From NCBI GenBank assembly GCA_005776735.1, contig SXOM01000297.1:1-13523 (forward strand): a DNA stretch of 13,523 nt, given 5' to 3'. The notes beneath the pieces are model-generated. The model ran no database searches and was not told where the DNA came from. It worked only from the letters and a program-made list of their open reading frames with translations. This document shows positions 7,686 through 13,523 of this stretch, in pieces. Numbering within the stretch: position 1 is the stretch's first letter; each line of letters opens with the position of its first letter. Both the position numbers and the translations under genes were made by a program. The DNA comes from Pseudomonadota bacterium (GTDB lineage Bacteria; Myxococcota_A; UBA796; SXON01).

Positions 7686-8981
7686 CTAACCGGCCGGCGT
7701 CGGCGCCCGCCGCCGCAGCGCGCCCGCGAGGTTGGCCCCCAGGAGCCCCGCCGTGAGCAGCAGGAGTGCGCCGGTGACCCGCGCCAGGGGGGCCCAACCC
7801 GTCCCGATGGCGACGAGGCCCACGGCGAACGTGGCGAGGTGGGCGCGCAACGCCCACGCCGCACGCGCATCGGGCAACAGCTCCTTCATCGTCGGCACCC
7901 CAACCCGGCCGACCCACGGCGCGAACCGGTGGAACCACACCAGGAACGGCACGATTCGACACAACATGCCGTGGGTCACCAGGCCGCCGAACCCGACCCC
8001 GAGCGTCCAGCCGAGCGCCACCCCCCACCGTTGGTCGGCCGCCCACACCGAAACCGCCGCCACGCCCAGGCCGCCCACTGCGCAGGCGAGGCCCGCGCGC
8101 CAGAAGTCGAGGCTCGGGTCGGCCCGTTTTCGCTTGCGCCCCTGGATGGCCCGCAACGTCGCCACCGACTGCACCCCGAGCACGGCCACGGCGGCGGGCG
8201 CGAGCACGAGCTGCACCGCTCCCAGGGGCGCCCCGATGGCCTGGACCCCCACCAGGCCGAAGAAGCTCAGGAGCAGCACCCGGCGCACCGCGAACGTCAA
8301 CCGCGGCGACGGGTCGGGCGCGAGGTAGAACATCGGGACCACCTGCCACCCCACCGCGGCGACCAGCGCCCCGACCCAGAGCAGCGCCCCCGCGCCGGCG
8401 TGTGACAAGACTCGCCCCGTGTAGTCCCCCCCAAGCGTCGGGATGCCCGCGCGCCCGAGCGCCAACAGGCCCCCGAGTCCGGCGGTGAACCCCAGGGCCA
8501 CCACCGCGCCACGGATCCCTGCCACAGTGGCGCTGGTCCCCCGGGACCGCCACAACGCTGCACCCACGGGCACCAGGAAGGCCCCGAGCGTGACGGCGAG
8601 CACCCCCACCGCGATCCGCATCCACTCGGGCCGCCCCGACCCCAGCCCGGACGACAACGCGGCGACGCCGACGACCCACCCCACCGCGACGCCGTGCCCG
8701 AGCCGCGGCCACGGCACGGGCACGCCCGCCAGGACCGGCAACACCTGGTAGATCGAGCCGAGCATCACCGAGCCGAGCCACCCGAGCGTGACGAGGTGCG
8801 TGAGCACCAGCGCGCCGGGGAGCGCCCGCGCGCCGAAGACCGGGACGCCCGAGGCCAGGAGCGCACCGGCCACCGCCATGGCCGCCACCGACACCGCGTA
8901 GAACGAAGTGGGCACGGCCAGCGGCGGCGCCTGGTCGGTGTGCAACCCGCCGAACCCGCCCGCCGCCCCTCCCGGGTTCAC
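7686..8981 (-). CDS. Multi-pass NnrS/heme-copper-oxidase-like membrane protein
   Basis: A 431-aa protein with about 12 predicted membrane helices. Conserved-looking His residues sit in helices: His62 in LTHLVTLGWLGSVMLGSIYQVLP, His194 in LSHAGAGALLWVG, His337 in VTHGMLCRIVPF, His351 in VWFHRF, and His381. The 'HxxxLGW...G..YQ.LP' helix and 'SHA..G' helix resemble NnrS and related heme-copper oxidase subunit I-like proteins that bind haem (and sometimes Cu). NnrS proteins ease nitric oxide stress. The GTG start overlaps the stop of the upstream tetR gene (GTGA), so it should be translationally coupled; starts further upstream would run in another frame of that gene. A regulator fused to DUF2249 directly upstream and a hemerythrin gene nearby support a role with NO, O2 or redox. 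The family call is moderate and the metal binding is inferred. Confidence 0.72.
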   Translation of the reverse strand: MNPGGAAGGFGGLHTDQAPPLAVPTSFYAVSVAAMAVAGALLASGVPVFGARALPGALVLTHLVTLGWLGSVMLGSIYQVLPVLAGVPVPWPRLGHGVAVGWVVGVAALSSGLGSGRPEWMRIAVGVLAVTLGAFLVPVGAALWRSRGTSATVAGIRGAVVALGFTAGLGGLLALGRAGIPTLGGDYTGRVLSHAGAGALLWVGALVAAVGWQVVPMFYLAPDPSPRLTFAVRRVLLLSFFGLVGVQAIGAPLGAVQLVLAPAAVAVLGVQSVATLRAIQGRKRKRADPSLDFWRAGLACAVGGLGVAAVSVWAADQRWGVALGWTLGVGFGGLVTHGMLCRIVPFLVWFHRFAPWVGRVGVPTMKELLPDARAAWALRAHLATFAVGLVAIGTGWAPLARVTGALLLLTAGLLGANLAGALRRRAPTPAG

Positions 8982-10063
8982 GGCCGGCCCATCGCCAGGA
9001 CCGCGCTCCCGTCGGGGAGCACGACCTCGACGTGGGCCAACCCCCGCCCGTCGAGGTGGGGCAACAACATGCGCGGCACGCGCGGCAGGTGCGCAAACCA
9101 CCACCCTCCGGCCTGGAGCGCCGACCCGACGCGCAGGGCCCGCTCCAAGGGCTCGGGCGGTTCGAGCTCGCGCAGGTCCTCCACCTCGACCGCGCCGCCC
9201 ACGCCGACCCAGACCAACCAGCCTTCGGCCGCGATCGGCTCGACGCGGACGTGGTGTCCGAGGCCGGGCAACAGCGCCAGGAGCGGCGCCGGGCGGAACG
9301 GGGCCCGCAGCACCACCAGCCCCCCGGTCGGGGCGGCGTGGAGCGTACGCACCACCGTGTCGAGCGGATCGGTCCCGGCGGCCAGGATCGGCGCCAGGTC
9401 CAGGAAGCCCAGCCGCCGTCCCGGCGAAGCCGCTTCGGCGCGCTTCGGCGCCGCCCGAGCGACGCCCACCCCGAGCGCGCGCGCCCACACCGCGTAGAGC
9501 GGCGGAAAGCGCGGCGGCAGGCCGGCTGGCCGGCCTTCGGCGTCCCAGCGCAACACCGCCCCTTGGATCGTCCCCACGAGGACGGCCGCAGCCGCGTCGG
9601 CGTCGACCGCGGGGTCGAGCTCGCCCGCCTCCTGGCCCGCGCGCACCAGCCCCGCGACGACACGTCCCTGCGCGGTCACCAGCGCCGCCAACGCGTCGCG
9701 GACGGGGCCGGGGTCGCCGGTGGACAAGAACAGCAGCCGCGGCAGGCCCGGGTTGGCCTCGACGTGGGCGAGGAGCGCCATCCCCAGGGTCAAAAGCCGC
9801 CCGGCGTTGTCGTCCTGGCGAGCGAGCGACGCCCCGGCGATGCGGCCCAGGCTCACCTGCGCGTGCTCGACCACCGCGAGGATGATCTCCTCCCGCGTGC
9901 GGAAGTGGCGGAACAACCCTGGTTGCGTGACGCCGATCGCCGCGGCGATGTCGCGCGTGGTCAGCGTGTCGACGCTCCGCTCCCCCAACAAGCGCAGGGC
10001 GGCCGCCACGATCTCCTCGCGGCGCGCTTCGGTCGGCAGGCGACGGTTACTGTCTGTTGACAT
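8978..10063 (-). CDS. TetR-family regulator fused to two DUF2249 domains
   Basis: A 361-aa protein. Residues 12-58 are a TetR helix-turn-helix (EIVAAALRLLGERSVDTLTTRDIAAAIGV... with GLFRHFRTREEII). Residues 60-200 fit the TetR ligand-binding helices. Unlike ordinary TetR proteins (about 200 aa), about 150 residues follow. Residues 218-288 (LDLAP...DPLDTVVRTL...GGLVVLRAPFRPAPLLALL) and 292-360 (DLRELEPPEPLERAL...RVPRMLLPHLDGRGLAH) each match the DUF2249 pattern, the second more plainly. DUF2249 often accompanies hemerythrin domains and nitrogen-oxide genes. The gene is divergent from a hemerythrin gene and precedes an NnrS-like gene with GTGA overlap. It probably represses both directions from palindromes at its own start codon. 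No ribosome binding site precedes the ATG, so a leaderless mRNA is possible. The fusion is seen; the sensing role is inferred. Confidence 0.88.
   Translation of the reverse strand: MSTDSNRRLPTEARREEIVAAALRLLGERSVDTLTTRDIAAAIGVTQPGLFRHFRTREEIILAVVEHAQVSLGRIAGASLARQDDNAGRLLTLGMALLAHVEANPGLPRLLFLSTGDPGPVRDALAALVTAQGRVVAGLVRAGQEAGELDPAVDADAAAAVLVGTIQGAVLRWDAEGRPAGLPPRFPPLYAVWARALGVGVARAAPKRAEAASPGRRLGFLDLAPILAAGTDPLDTVVRTLHAAPTGGLVVLRAPFRPAPLLALLPGLGHHVRVEPIAAEGWLVWVGVGGAVEVEDLRELEPPEPLERALRVGSALQAGGWWFAHLPRVPRMLLPHLDGRGLAHVEVVLPDGSAVLAMGRP
10051..10062. promoter_or_regulatory. Inverted repeat TGTC-N4-GACA overlapping the tetR start codon
   Basis: TGTCTGTTGACA is a perfect 4+4 inverted repeat. 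Its right arm overlaps the tetR ATG (complement of 10061-10063) and also the TTGACA at 10057-10062 that looks like the -35 of the hemerythrin promoter. It could be an accessory operator half. Short arms make chance occurrence possible. Confidence 0.35.
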
Positions 10064-10086
10064 GTTATCGGTTGATAACCTGTAGA
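10057..10086 (+). promoter_or_regulatory. Candidate sigma70-type promoter for the hemerythrin gene
   Basis: A perfect TTGACA -35 (10057-10062) is followed after 18 nt by TGTAGA (10081-10086) as a weak -10. Transcription would begin near 10093, giving a leader of about 20 nt before the hemerythrin ATG at 10116. The 18-nt spacer is filled by the palindrome at 10064-10079, the usual arrangement for TetR repression. Confidence 0.5.
10064..10079. promoter_or_regulatory. Candidate TetR operator palindrome
   Basis: GTTATCGGTTGATAAC is a perfect 6+6 inverted repeat with a 4-nt centre. It begins one base upstream of the tetR ATG and lies between the -35 and -10 of the candidate hemerythrin promoter. 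This AT-rich island stands out against the GC-rich background. TetR proteins commonly bind palindromes of about 15-20 bp between themselves and a divergent gene, so this is the best operator candidate in the window. Confidence 0.6.
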
Positions 10087-10100
10087 GCGGCAGCTAGGCA

Positions 10101-10112
10101 CACCTCGAGGTG
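10101..10112. promoter_or_regulatory. Perfect 12-bp palindrome covering the hemerythrin ribosome binding site
   Basis: CACCTCGAGGTG is self-complementary over 12 bp. Its right half is the Shine-Dalgarno sequence (GAGG at 10107-10110) of the hemerythrin gene, 5 nt before the ATG. It may be a second operator near the transcription start. With no loop it cannot fold fully within one RNA, though a shorter CACC/GGTG pairing with a 4-nt loop could partly mask the ribosome site. Confidence 0.4.
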
Positions 10113-10115
10113 AAG

Positions 10116-10571
10116 ATGTCCACGGTCCCCGCGCTCTCCGCAGGCCCTCGCGCCTGGTTCACTGCCGATCATCGCGATTGTGACGCCCACTGGGCCGCGG
10201 TCGAGGCCGCGGTCGACGCCGGGCAGGACCCCGCGACGCCCTGGGCCGACTTCGACCGCTCGATGCGGCGACATTTCGAGATGGAGGAGCAGGTGCTGTT
10301 CCCCGCGTTCGAGAACGAGACGGGCATGACCCACGGCCCTACCGCGGTGATGCGGCACGAGCACGCCCAGATGCGCGCCCTGCTCGACCAGATGGGGCGC
10401 CGCGCCGACGGGCGGGACTGGTCCGCGCTCCTGGACGAAGGCGACACGCTCATGATGCTCGTCCAGCAGCACAACATGAAGGAAGAAGGCATGCTCTACC
10501 CGATGATGGAGATGCACCTCGGCCACGTGTGGCGGCTGCAGGTCCCCAAGCTCGAGCGGTACCTCGGCTGA
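10116..10571 (+). CDS. Hemerythrin HHE-domain protein
   Basis: A 151-aa, single-domain hemerythrin-like protein that should hold a di-iron centre in a four-helix bundle. Iron ligand candidates in order are His19 (TADHRDCD), His53 and Glu57 (RRHFEMEEQVLFP), His83 (MRHEHAQM), and His119 with Glu123 or Glu124 (QQHNMKEEGMLYP). The ATG at 10116 was chosen over the GTG at 10110 because GAGG at 10107-10110 is then correctly spaced; the GTG would lie inside the Shine-Dalgarno. This HHE subgroup is often found beside or fused to DUF2249, and here the divergent tetR gene carries two DUF2249 domains. It may bind O2 or NO or sense redox state. Regulation by the TetR-DUF2249 protein is likely from the palindromes upstream. 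Confidence 0.92.
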   Translation: MSTVPALSAGPRAWFTADHRDCDAHWAAVEAAVDAGQDPATPWADFDRSMRRHFEMEEQVLFPAFENETGMTHGPTAVMRHEHAQMRALLDQMGRRADGRDWSALLDEGDTLMMLVQQHNMKEEGMLYPMMEMHLGHVWRLQVPKLERYLG

Positions 10572-10572
10572 G

Positions 10573-10587
10573 GCGCGGCCGCCGCGC
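10573..10587 (+). terminator. Weak GC hairpin after the hemerythrin gene
   Basis: GCGCGG-CCG-CCGCGC forms a 6-bp stem with a 3-nt loop directly after the hemerythrin stop. No T-run follows, so it is at best a partial or Rho-aided terminator; such stems arise easily at this GC content. Confidence 0.22.
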
Positions 10588-10604
10588 GGCGTTAGGCTCG
10601 CGGC

Positions 10605-11255
10605 GTGCTGCTCTTCGCCCTGGCCTGTGCCGATCCCGACCCCGAAGCGCTCCTGCGCGCGGGCCGCCTCGACGAGGCGATGGCGGCCCACGGCGCCCGG
10701 GGCGGGCGGGTGGCGCCCACACGGCACCTCACCGCACAGACGCTCGCCAAGCGCGCCCAGCGGGAAGCGTGGATCACGATGCCGGTGCTGGTGGAGTGGA
10801 CCGAGGCGGCCGCGCTCCTGGATGGTGTGCCCGCCACGCGCACCGAAGAGCTCGACGTCGGCTTCGACGCGTGGGCCCCCTTGGCCGCGTGCACCGCGGG
10901 GCGCCTCCGGGCGCCGTGGCGGGTGGTCGTGGGCCGCTCGGATGTGGCCGCCGACGCCGATGTGCTCGAGTCCGGGCGCCCGTTCGAGAACGTGCCGTAC
11001 AAGGACGGCCGCATCGTCGGCACCGCCGCGGTCCTCACCCCGGACACGACCGCGGCCGGCGCCACCGCGCTCTCGGCGTTGTTCCAGGGGGTCGACCACG
11101 ACCCGCCGGCCCACCGGGTCACCGTCGTGCTCGCCGACGCCGAGGGAAACCTCATGCTCAACCTGACCCGCCGGGATGGCGCATGGTGGACGTTGTCCAC
11201 CAACGACGCGGAGGCCGGCGCCGCCTGGGTCCTCGCCTGCGGGCACGCCGGATGA
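10605..11255 (+). CDS. Small lipoprotein of unknown function
   Basis: A 216-aa protein from a GTG start. The N-terminus LLFALAC looks like a very short lipoprotein signal (Cys8), followed by a helical, TPR-like stretch DPEALLRAGRLDEAMAAHG (11-29). The rest mixes short strands and helices, including VVVGRSDVAADADVLESGRPFENVPYKDGRIVGTA... and a strand-rich end (HRVTVVLADAEGNLMLNLT, WWTLSTND). I do not recognise the family. No strong ribosome binding site precedes it. It lies 33 nt after the hemerythrin gene and its stop overlaps the next start (ATGA), so it is coupled to that gene. Coding is supported by frame, length and protein-like composition. The lipoprotein call rests on the N-terminal peptide, which lacks basic residues. 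Confidence 0.68.
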   Translation: MLLFALACADPDPEALLRAGRLDEAMAAHGARGGRVAPTRHLTAQTLAKRAQREAWITMPVLVEWTEAAALLDGVPATRTEELDVGFDAWAPLAACTAGRLRAPWRVVVGRSDVAADADVLESGRPFENVPYKDGRIVGTAAVLTPDTTAAGATALSALFQGVDHDPPAHRVTVVLADAEGNLMLNLTRRDGAWWTLSTNDAEAGAAWVLACGHAG

Positions 11256-11818
11256 CGTACTCCCCCGCCACCTGGGCGTGCCTCAGCGGGCTGTGTATGC
11301 TCGTGCCGCTCCCCTTTCTCGACGACTACCTCGCCACGCGCGCGCTCCGGCGGGCGCTGGCGATCGACGCGCCGACCGACGCCCCGCTGACCGAAGCGCA
11401 GCTCCAGGTGCTCACCGAGGACCGGTCGTCGATGCTCGTCGGCTGCCTGCGCACCGCCGTGGTGTGGCCGCTGAAGAAGTTGTTCAAGACCGTCCTGTGG
11501 TTCCTCACCATCAAGGACGTCATCGACCGCACCGCCTACGCCGCGCAGGTCATCGCGTTCGTCCGCCGGGCACGGGCCGAGGGGTGGCTCACCGGGCGCG
11601 AGCGCGAGGTGCGCGACGCGATGGAGGTTGCGTTCGGCCGCACCCGGTGGTCGCCGGTCACACGCGTCGTCCTGCGCTACGAACGGCCCGACCTGGGCGA
11701 GCTCCCCGACCCCGACTGGCTCGGGCGGGTGTGCCAGGGCCTGCGCCGGCAGATGGGGGGAGCGCCGATGGAGGAGCTCTTCGCCGAGCGGGCCCGCTCG
11801 GAGATCGAAGCGGGCTGA
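11252..11818 (+). CDS. Membrane-associated protein of unknown function
   Basis: A 188-aa protein. An N-terminal hydrophobic segment (about 6-22) ends in VPLPFLDDYLATRALRR, a proline/aspartate turn followed by a basic helix. A second hydrophobic segment (about 61-87, with WPLKKLFKTVLWFLTIKDVIDRTAY) is amphipathic, and the remaining C-terminal half is soluble, helical and charged. I do not recognise a named domain. The ATG overlaps the previous stop (ATGA), making the two genes a coupled pair that may act together at the inner membrane. The downstream side is the convergent intergenic region with the long palindrome. Confidence 0.75.
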   Translation: MTYSPATWACLSGLCMLVPLPFLDDYLATRALRRALAIDAPTDAPLTEAQLQVLTEDRSSMLVGCLRTAVVWPLKKLFKTVLWFLTIKDVIDRTAYAAQVIAFVRRARAEGWLTGREREVRDAMEVAFGRTRWSPVTRVVLRYERPDLGELPDPDWLGRVCQGLRRQMGGAPMEELFAERARSEIEAG

Positions 11819-11830
11819 ACCGCGGCGGCG

Positions 11831-11847
11831 GGCCCTCCGGACGGGCC
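11831..11847 (+). terminator. Possible terminator hairpin after 11818
   Basis: GGCCC-TCCGGAC-GGGCC, 13 nt after the stop of the preceding plus-strand gene, can fold as a 5-bp GC stem. It lacks a T-run. It adjoins the much larger palindrome at 11849-11955. Confidence 0.25.
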
Positions 11848-11848
11848 G

Positions 11849-11955
11849 CGCGCCGGACGTTGCCCGACCCGCGGCCGGTCGCGGCGTGGCCCCCTCCGTG
11901 TGTCACTTTGGGGCCCACGCCGCGACCGAGCCCGAAGCCGACAACGTCCGGCGCG
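11849..11955. repeat. 107-nt nested imperfect palindrome between convergent genes
   Basis: Outer arms of 14 nt (11849-11862, CGCGCCGGACGTTG; 11942-11955) are perfect inverted copies. Inner arms pair 11877-11893 with 11910-11927 (17 bp, one bulged C at 11914). Between them are two unpaired 14-nt stretches of equal length (11863-11876 and 11928-11941), so both pairs share one centre near 11902. The loop (11894-11909) includes GTGTGTCAC, itself a mini-hairpin. As RNA from either strand it would fold into a long stem with one large symmetric internal loop. It may be a two-way transcription terminator, a REP/MITE-like dispersed element or a structured RNA. It has no T-run and no coding capacity. 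Confidence 0.7.
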
Positions 11956-11994
11956 TGGTCCGCGCGGGTGGGGGCGGGTGCCGACCGGCGGCGC

Positions 11995-12789
11995 TCACCC
12001 CTGGGTCGGCACCGGCTTCCAGCGATCGTGCAGCCACAACCAGCCGTGGGGTCGGGCGCGGATCTGGTCTTCGTAGAACTGGTTGAGCGCGGTGGTGAGC
12101 GCGATTGCGTCGCCCGCCACGTCCAGGCGGCGGAGCACGAGGCGGTGGCGGCCGATCCCTTCGCGCCACTGCCACGCGCCGACCACCGGGCGCCCCGACT
12201 TGAGCGCCGCCACGGCCGCGCCGAGCGACGTGTGGGCCGGGCGCCCGAAGAATGGGAGGGCTGGGCCCTTGTTGTGGCGTTGATCCTGGATGAAGTAGAC
12301 CGAACGCCCCTGTTCGAGCGCCGCGAACCCGTCCGCCATCGTGGCCCCGGTCTCGAGGCGGACCACCCCATGCGCGTCGCGCTTTTCGGCCAACCACGCC
12401 TGCACGGCCGCGTTCTTCGGGGTGCGGAGGAAGATGGCCAGCGGAAAGGCGTCGGCGTAGGCCAGGAGCGCCACGTCCCACGCGCCGCCGTGCCCCGCGA
12501 CGACGACGGCGCCGCCCGCGCACAGCTCCGCGCCCTCGACGGTGAGCCCGAGCTCGTCGAAGCGGACAAACTCCACGTAGCCGAGCACCAGATCGTGCAT
12601 CATCCGCCGGAGCACGGGACCGGGCGCGAGCTGGGGCAGGGCGGCCCTCAGGTTGTCCACCGCGACCCGGCGCCGCAACGGAAGGACGGTCCACCACACC
12701 CACGCGAGGACCCACGCGAGGCGGTCGGCGGCGGCGAGCGGGACGGCGCGAACGAGGACCTCGGCGGCGCGGAGCACGCGGCCGGTCAC
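11995..12789 (-). CDS. LpxL/LpxM (HtrB) family lipid A acyltransferase
   Basis: A 264-aa protein of the LpxL/HtrB family, which adds a secondary fatty acid to lipid A precursors at the inner membrane. The N-terminal hydrophobic anchor is about residues 11-36. The catalytic HX4D motif is seen as GHGGAWD (His100, Asp105). Further family marks are LRTPKN (121-126), the DQRHNKGPALPFFGRPAHTS segment (169-188) and the C-terminal WLWLHDRWK (250-258). The length is slightly short against about 300 aa for E. coli LpxL. The GTG start overlaps the lpxK stop (GTGA), so it is coupled to lpxK. Acyl chain and attachment position cannot be read from the sequence, so no specific symbol is given. Confidence 0.9.
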   Translation of the reverse strand: MTGRVLRAAEVLVRAVPLAAADRLAWVLAWVWWTVLPLRRRVAVDNLRAALPQLAPGPVLRRMMHDLVLGYVEFVRFDELGLTVEGAELCAGGAVVVAGHGGAWDVALLAYADAFPLAIFLRTPKNAAVQAWLAEKRDAHGVVRLETGATMADGFAALEQGRSVYFIQDQRHNKGPALPFFGRPAHTSLGAAVAALKSGRPVVGAWQWREGIGRHRLVLRRLDVAGDAIALTTALNQFYEDQIRARPHGWLWLHDRWKPVPTQG

Positions 12790-13523
12790 GGCGCGCCCCC
12801 GAGGTCGAGGCCTGCGCGCGCGAACCGGGCGCGAAGTTCTGCTTCGCCGTGCACCACGTGGACCTCCATGCACAACGCCCACACGCCGAGCCCGGGGGGA
12901 AGCCGCGCGGCGTCCTTCTCCGTCACCACCACCACGTGGTCGTCTCGCCACGCTTCGATCGCCTGGAGGTCGCGCCACCCGACCGCGTGGTGGTCCGGGA
13001 ACGTGCGGCACTCGCGCGGGCGCACGCCCAGGCCGCGCAAGGCGCGGAAGAAGCCGGCCGGGCGGGCGATGCCGGCCATCGCGATGCACGGCCGGTGGGG
13101 CAGCGCGTCGAGCGGCTTGCGCACCCCCCGGTGCAACCACGCGGTCGGGACCATGCGCGCCTGCACCCAGACGGCATCGGGGCGCGCCGCTGCGCGCACC
13201 CAGGCGGGAGGGGCGCCGTGATTGCACCACACGACGTCGGCCCTGGCGAGCCACGCCCGAGGCACACGGCGGGTGCCCACGGGGATCGGTCCGCCGCCGT
13301 CGGGCCAGCGTGCGTCGAGCACCACGAGGTCCAGGTCGCGGCCGACGCTCCGCGCCGAGAACCCGTCGTCGAGCACCGCGACCCGGGCCCCGTCGCGCGC
13401 AGCGGCGGCGATCCCCGCCAGGCGATCGGGGGCGCTCACGACCGCGTGTCCGCGCCGCGCCAACATCTCGAGCTCGTCGCCGAGCTCGGTGGCGCCGCCG
13501 TCACGGCGCACCTCGCCGCCCGC
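12786..13523 (-). CDS. lpxK: Tetraacyldisaccharide 4'-kinase LpxK (5' end outside window)
   Basis: The last 245 residues of LpxK, which phosphorylates the 4' position of the lipid A disaccharide at the inner membrane. The open frame runs to the window edge, so the N-terminal membrane anchor and Walker A loop lie outside. Visible family motifs are TELGDE (the GDEP-type segment holding the catalytic Asp), VAVLDDGF followed by RDLDLVVLDA, GxxRxPRAWLARADVV, the GIARPAGFF motif, the TFPDHH motif (catalytic His region) and VVTEKDAARL. The normally conserved DDGFQH is DDGFSA here. The gene is followed by the acyltransferase with a 4-nt overlap, a lipid A operon. Confidence 0.92.
   Translation of the reverse strand, partial: AGGEVRRDGGATELGDELEMLARRGHAVVSAPDRLAGIAAAARDGARVAVLDDGFSARSVGRDLDLVVLDARWPDGGGPIPVGTRRVPRAWLARADVVWCNHGAPPAWVRAAARPDAVWVQARMVPTAWLHRGVRKPLDALPHRPCIAMAGIARPAGFFRALRGLGVRPRECRTFPDHHAVGWRDLQAIEAWRDDHVVVVTEKDAARLPPGLGVWALCMEVHVVHGEAELRARFARAGLDLGGAP

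Noticed and set aside
10064..10079. FNR/NNR box in the tetR-hemerythrin intergenic region
   Set aside because: The FNR-type box is TTGAT-N4-ATCAA. The palindrome here is TTATC-N4-GATAA, with the half-sites differing, so a TetR-type operator is a better reading.
10110..10115. GTG start for the hemerythrin gene two codons upstream
   Set aside because: This GTG lies within the GAGGTG Shine-Dalgarno; using ATG 10116 leaves a properly placed ribosome binding site.
11849..11955. Transposon or insertion sequence ends
   Set aside because: No transposase, no target-site duplication that I can see, and only about 50 nt between the outer arms and the centre. It could still be a MITE-like element, which needs a genome search.
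11176..13221. Long open plus-strand frame across the palindrome and lipid A genes
   Set aside because: It begins inside a real gene in another frame and runs antisense to lpxK and the acyltransferase. Composition is Arg/Ala/Pro-rich without recognisable domains.

Overview
The window is very GC-rich chromosomal DNA (I estimate roughly 70% or more) from a Gram-negative bacterium. Lipid A genes (lpxK and an LpxL-type acyltransferase) show an outer membrane. The many lipoprotein-type signal peptides, the MopE-type DxDxDG/DCDD repeats, the FG-GAP repeats and the 'NPFPS' secreted hydrolase together suggest Myxococcota or a related former deltaproteobacterial lineage. That taxonomic placement is inference. 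I see no rRNA, tRNA, CRISPR array, transposase, integrase or phage gene.

Layout. (1) Positions 1-6028, minus strand: a tightly packed four-gene unit. In transcription order it holds a 1049-aa lipoprotein with nine MopE-type Ca-binding repeats followed by six FG-GAP repeats, an Lgt-like membrane protein, a lipoprotein alpha/beta hydrolase, and a polytopic membrane protein cut by the window edge. Junctions are a 1-nt overlap, a 7-nt gap and a 31-nt overlap, so this looks like one surface or lipoprotein operon. (2) 6143-7189, plus strand: a VF530-family small DNA-binding protein and an AlkD-like DNA alkylation repair protein, 12 nt apart. (3) 7227-10063, minus strand: a TetR regulator fused to two DUF2249 domains, a multi-helix NnrS/heme-copper-like membrane protein (GTGA overlap) and a DUF6265 lipoprotein. 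(4) 10116-11818, plus strand: a hemerythrin-domain protein transcribed divergently from the tetR gene, then a small lipoprotein and a membrane-associated protein of unknown function (ATGA overlap). (5) 11819-11994: a convergent intergenic region holding a 107-nt imperfect palindrome. (6) 11995-13523, minus strand: lpxK (5' end outside the window) and an LpxL/HtrB-type acyltransferase, joined by a GTGA overlap.

How the genes may work together. The most interesting part is 7227-10571. DUF2249 and hemerythrin domains are often found together in bacteria near nitrogen-oxide and low-oxygen genes. Here DUF2249 is attached to a TetR DNA-binding domain, co-transcribed with a histidine-rich heme-copper-like membrane protein, and faces a hemerythrin gene across an intergenic region with three perfect palindromes. 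One palindrome lies exactly between a TTGACA -35 and a plausible -10. I read this as a candidate self-contained NO/O2/redox-sensing regulatory module. The second point of interest is the Lgt-like protein inside a lipoprotein operon: it keeps the Lgt framework but lacks the usual catalytic histidine motif.
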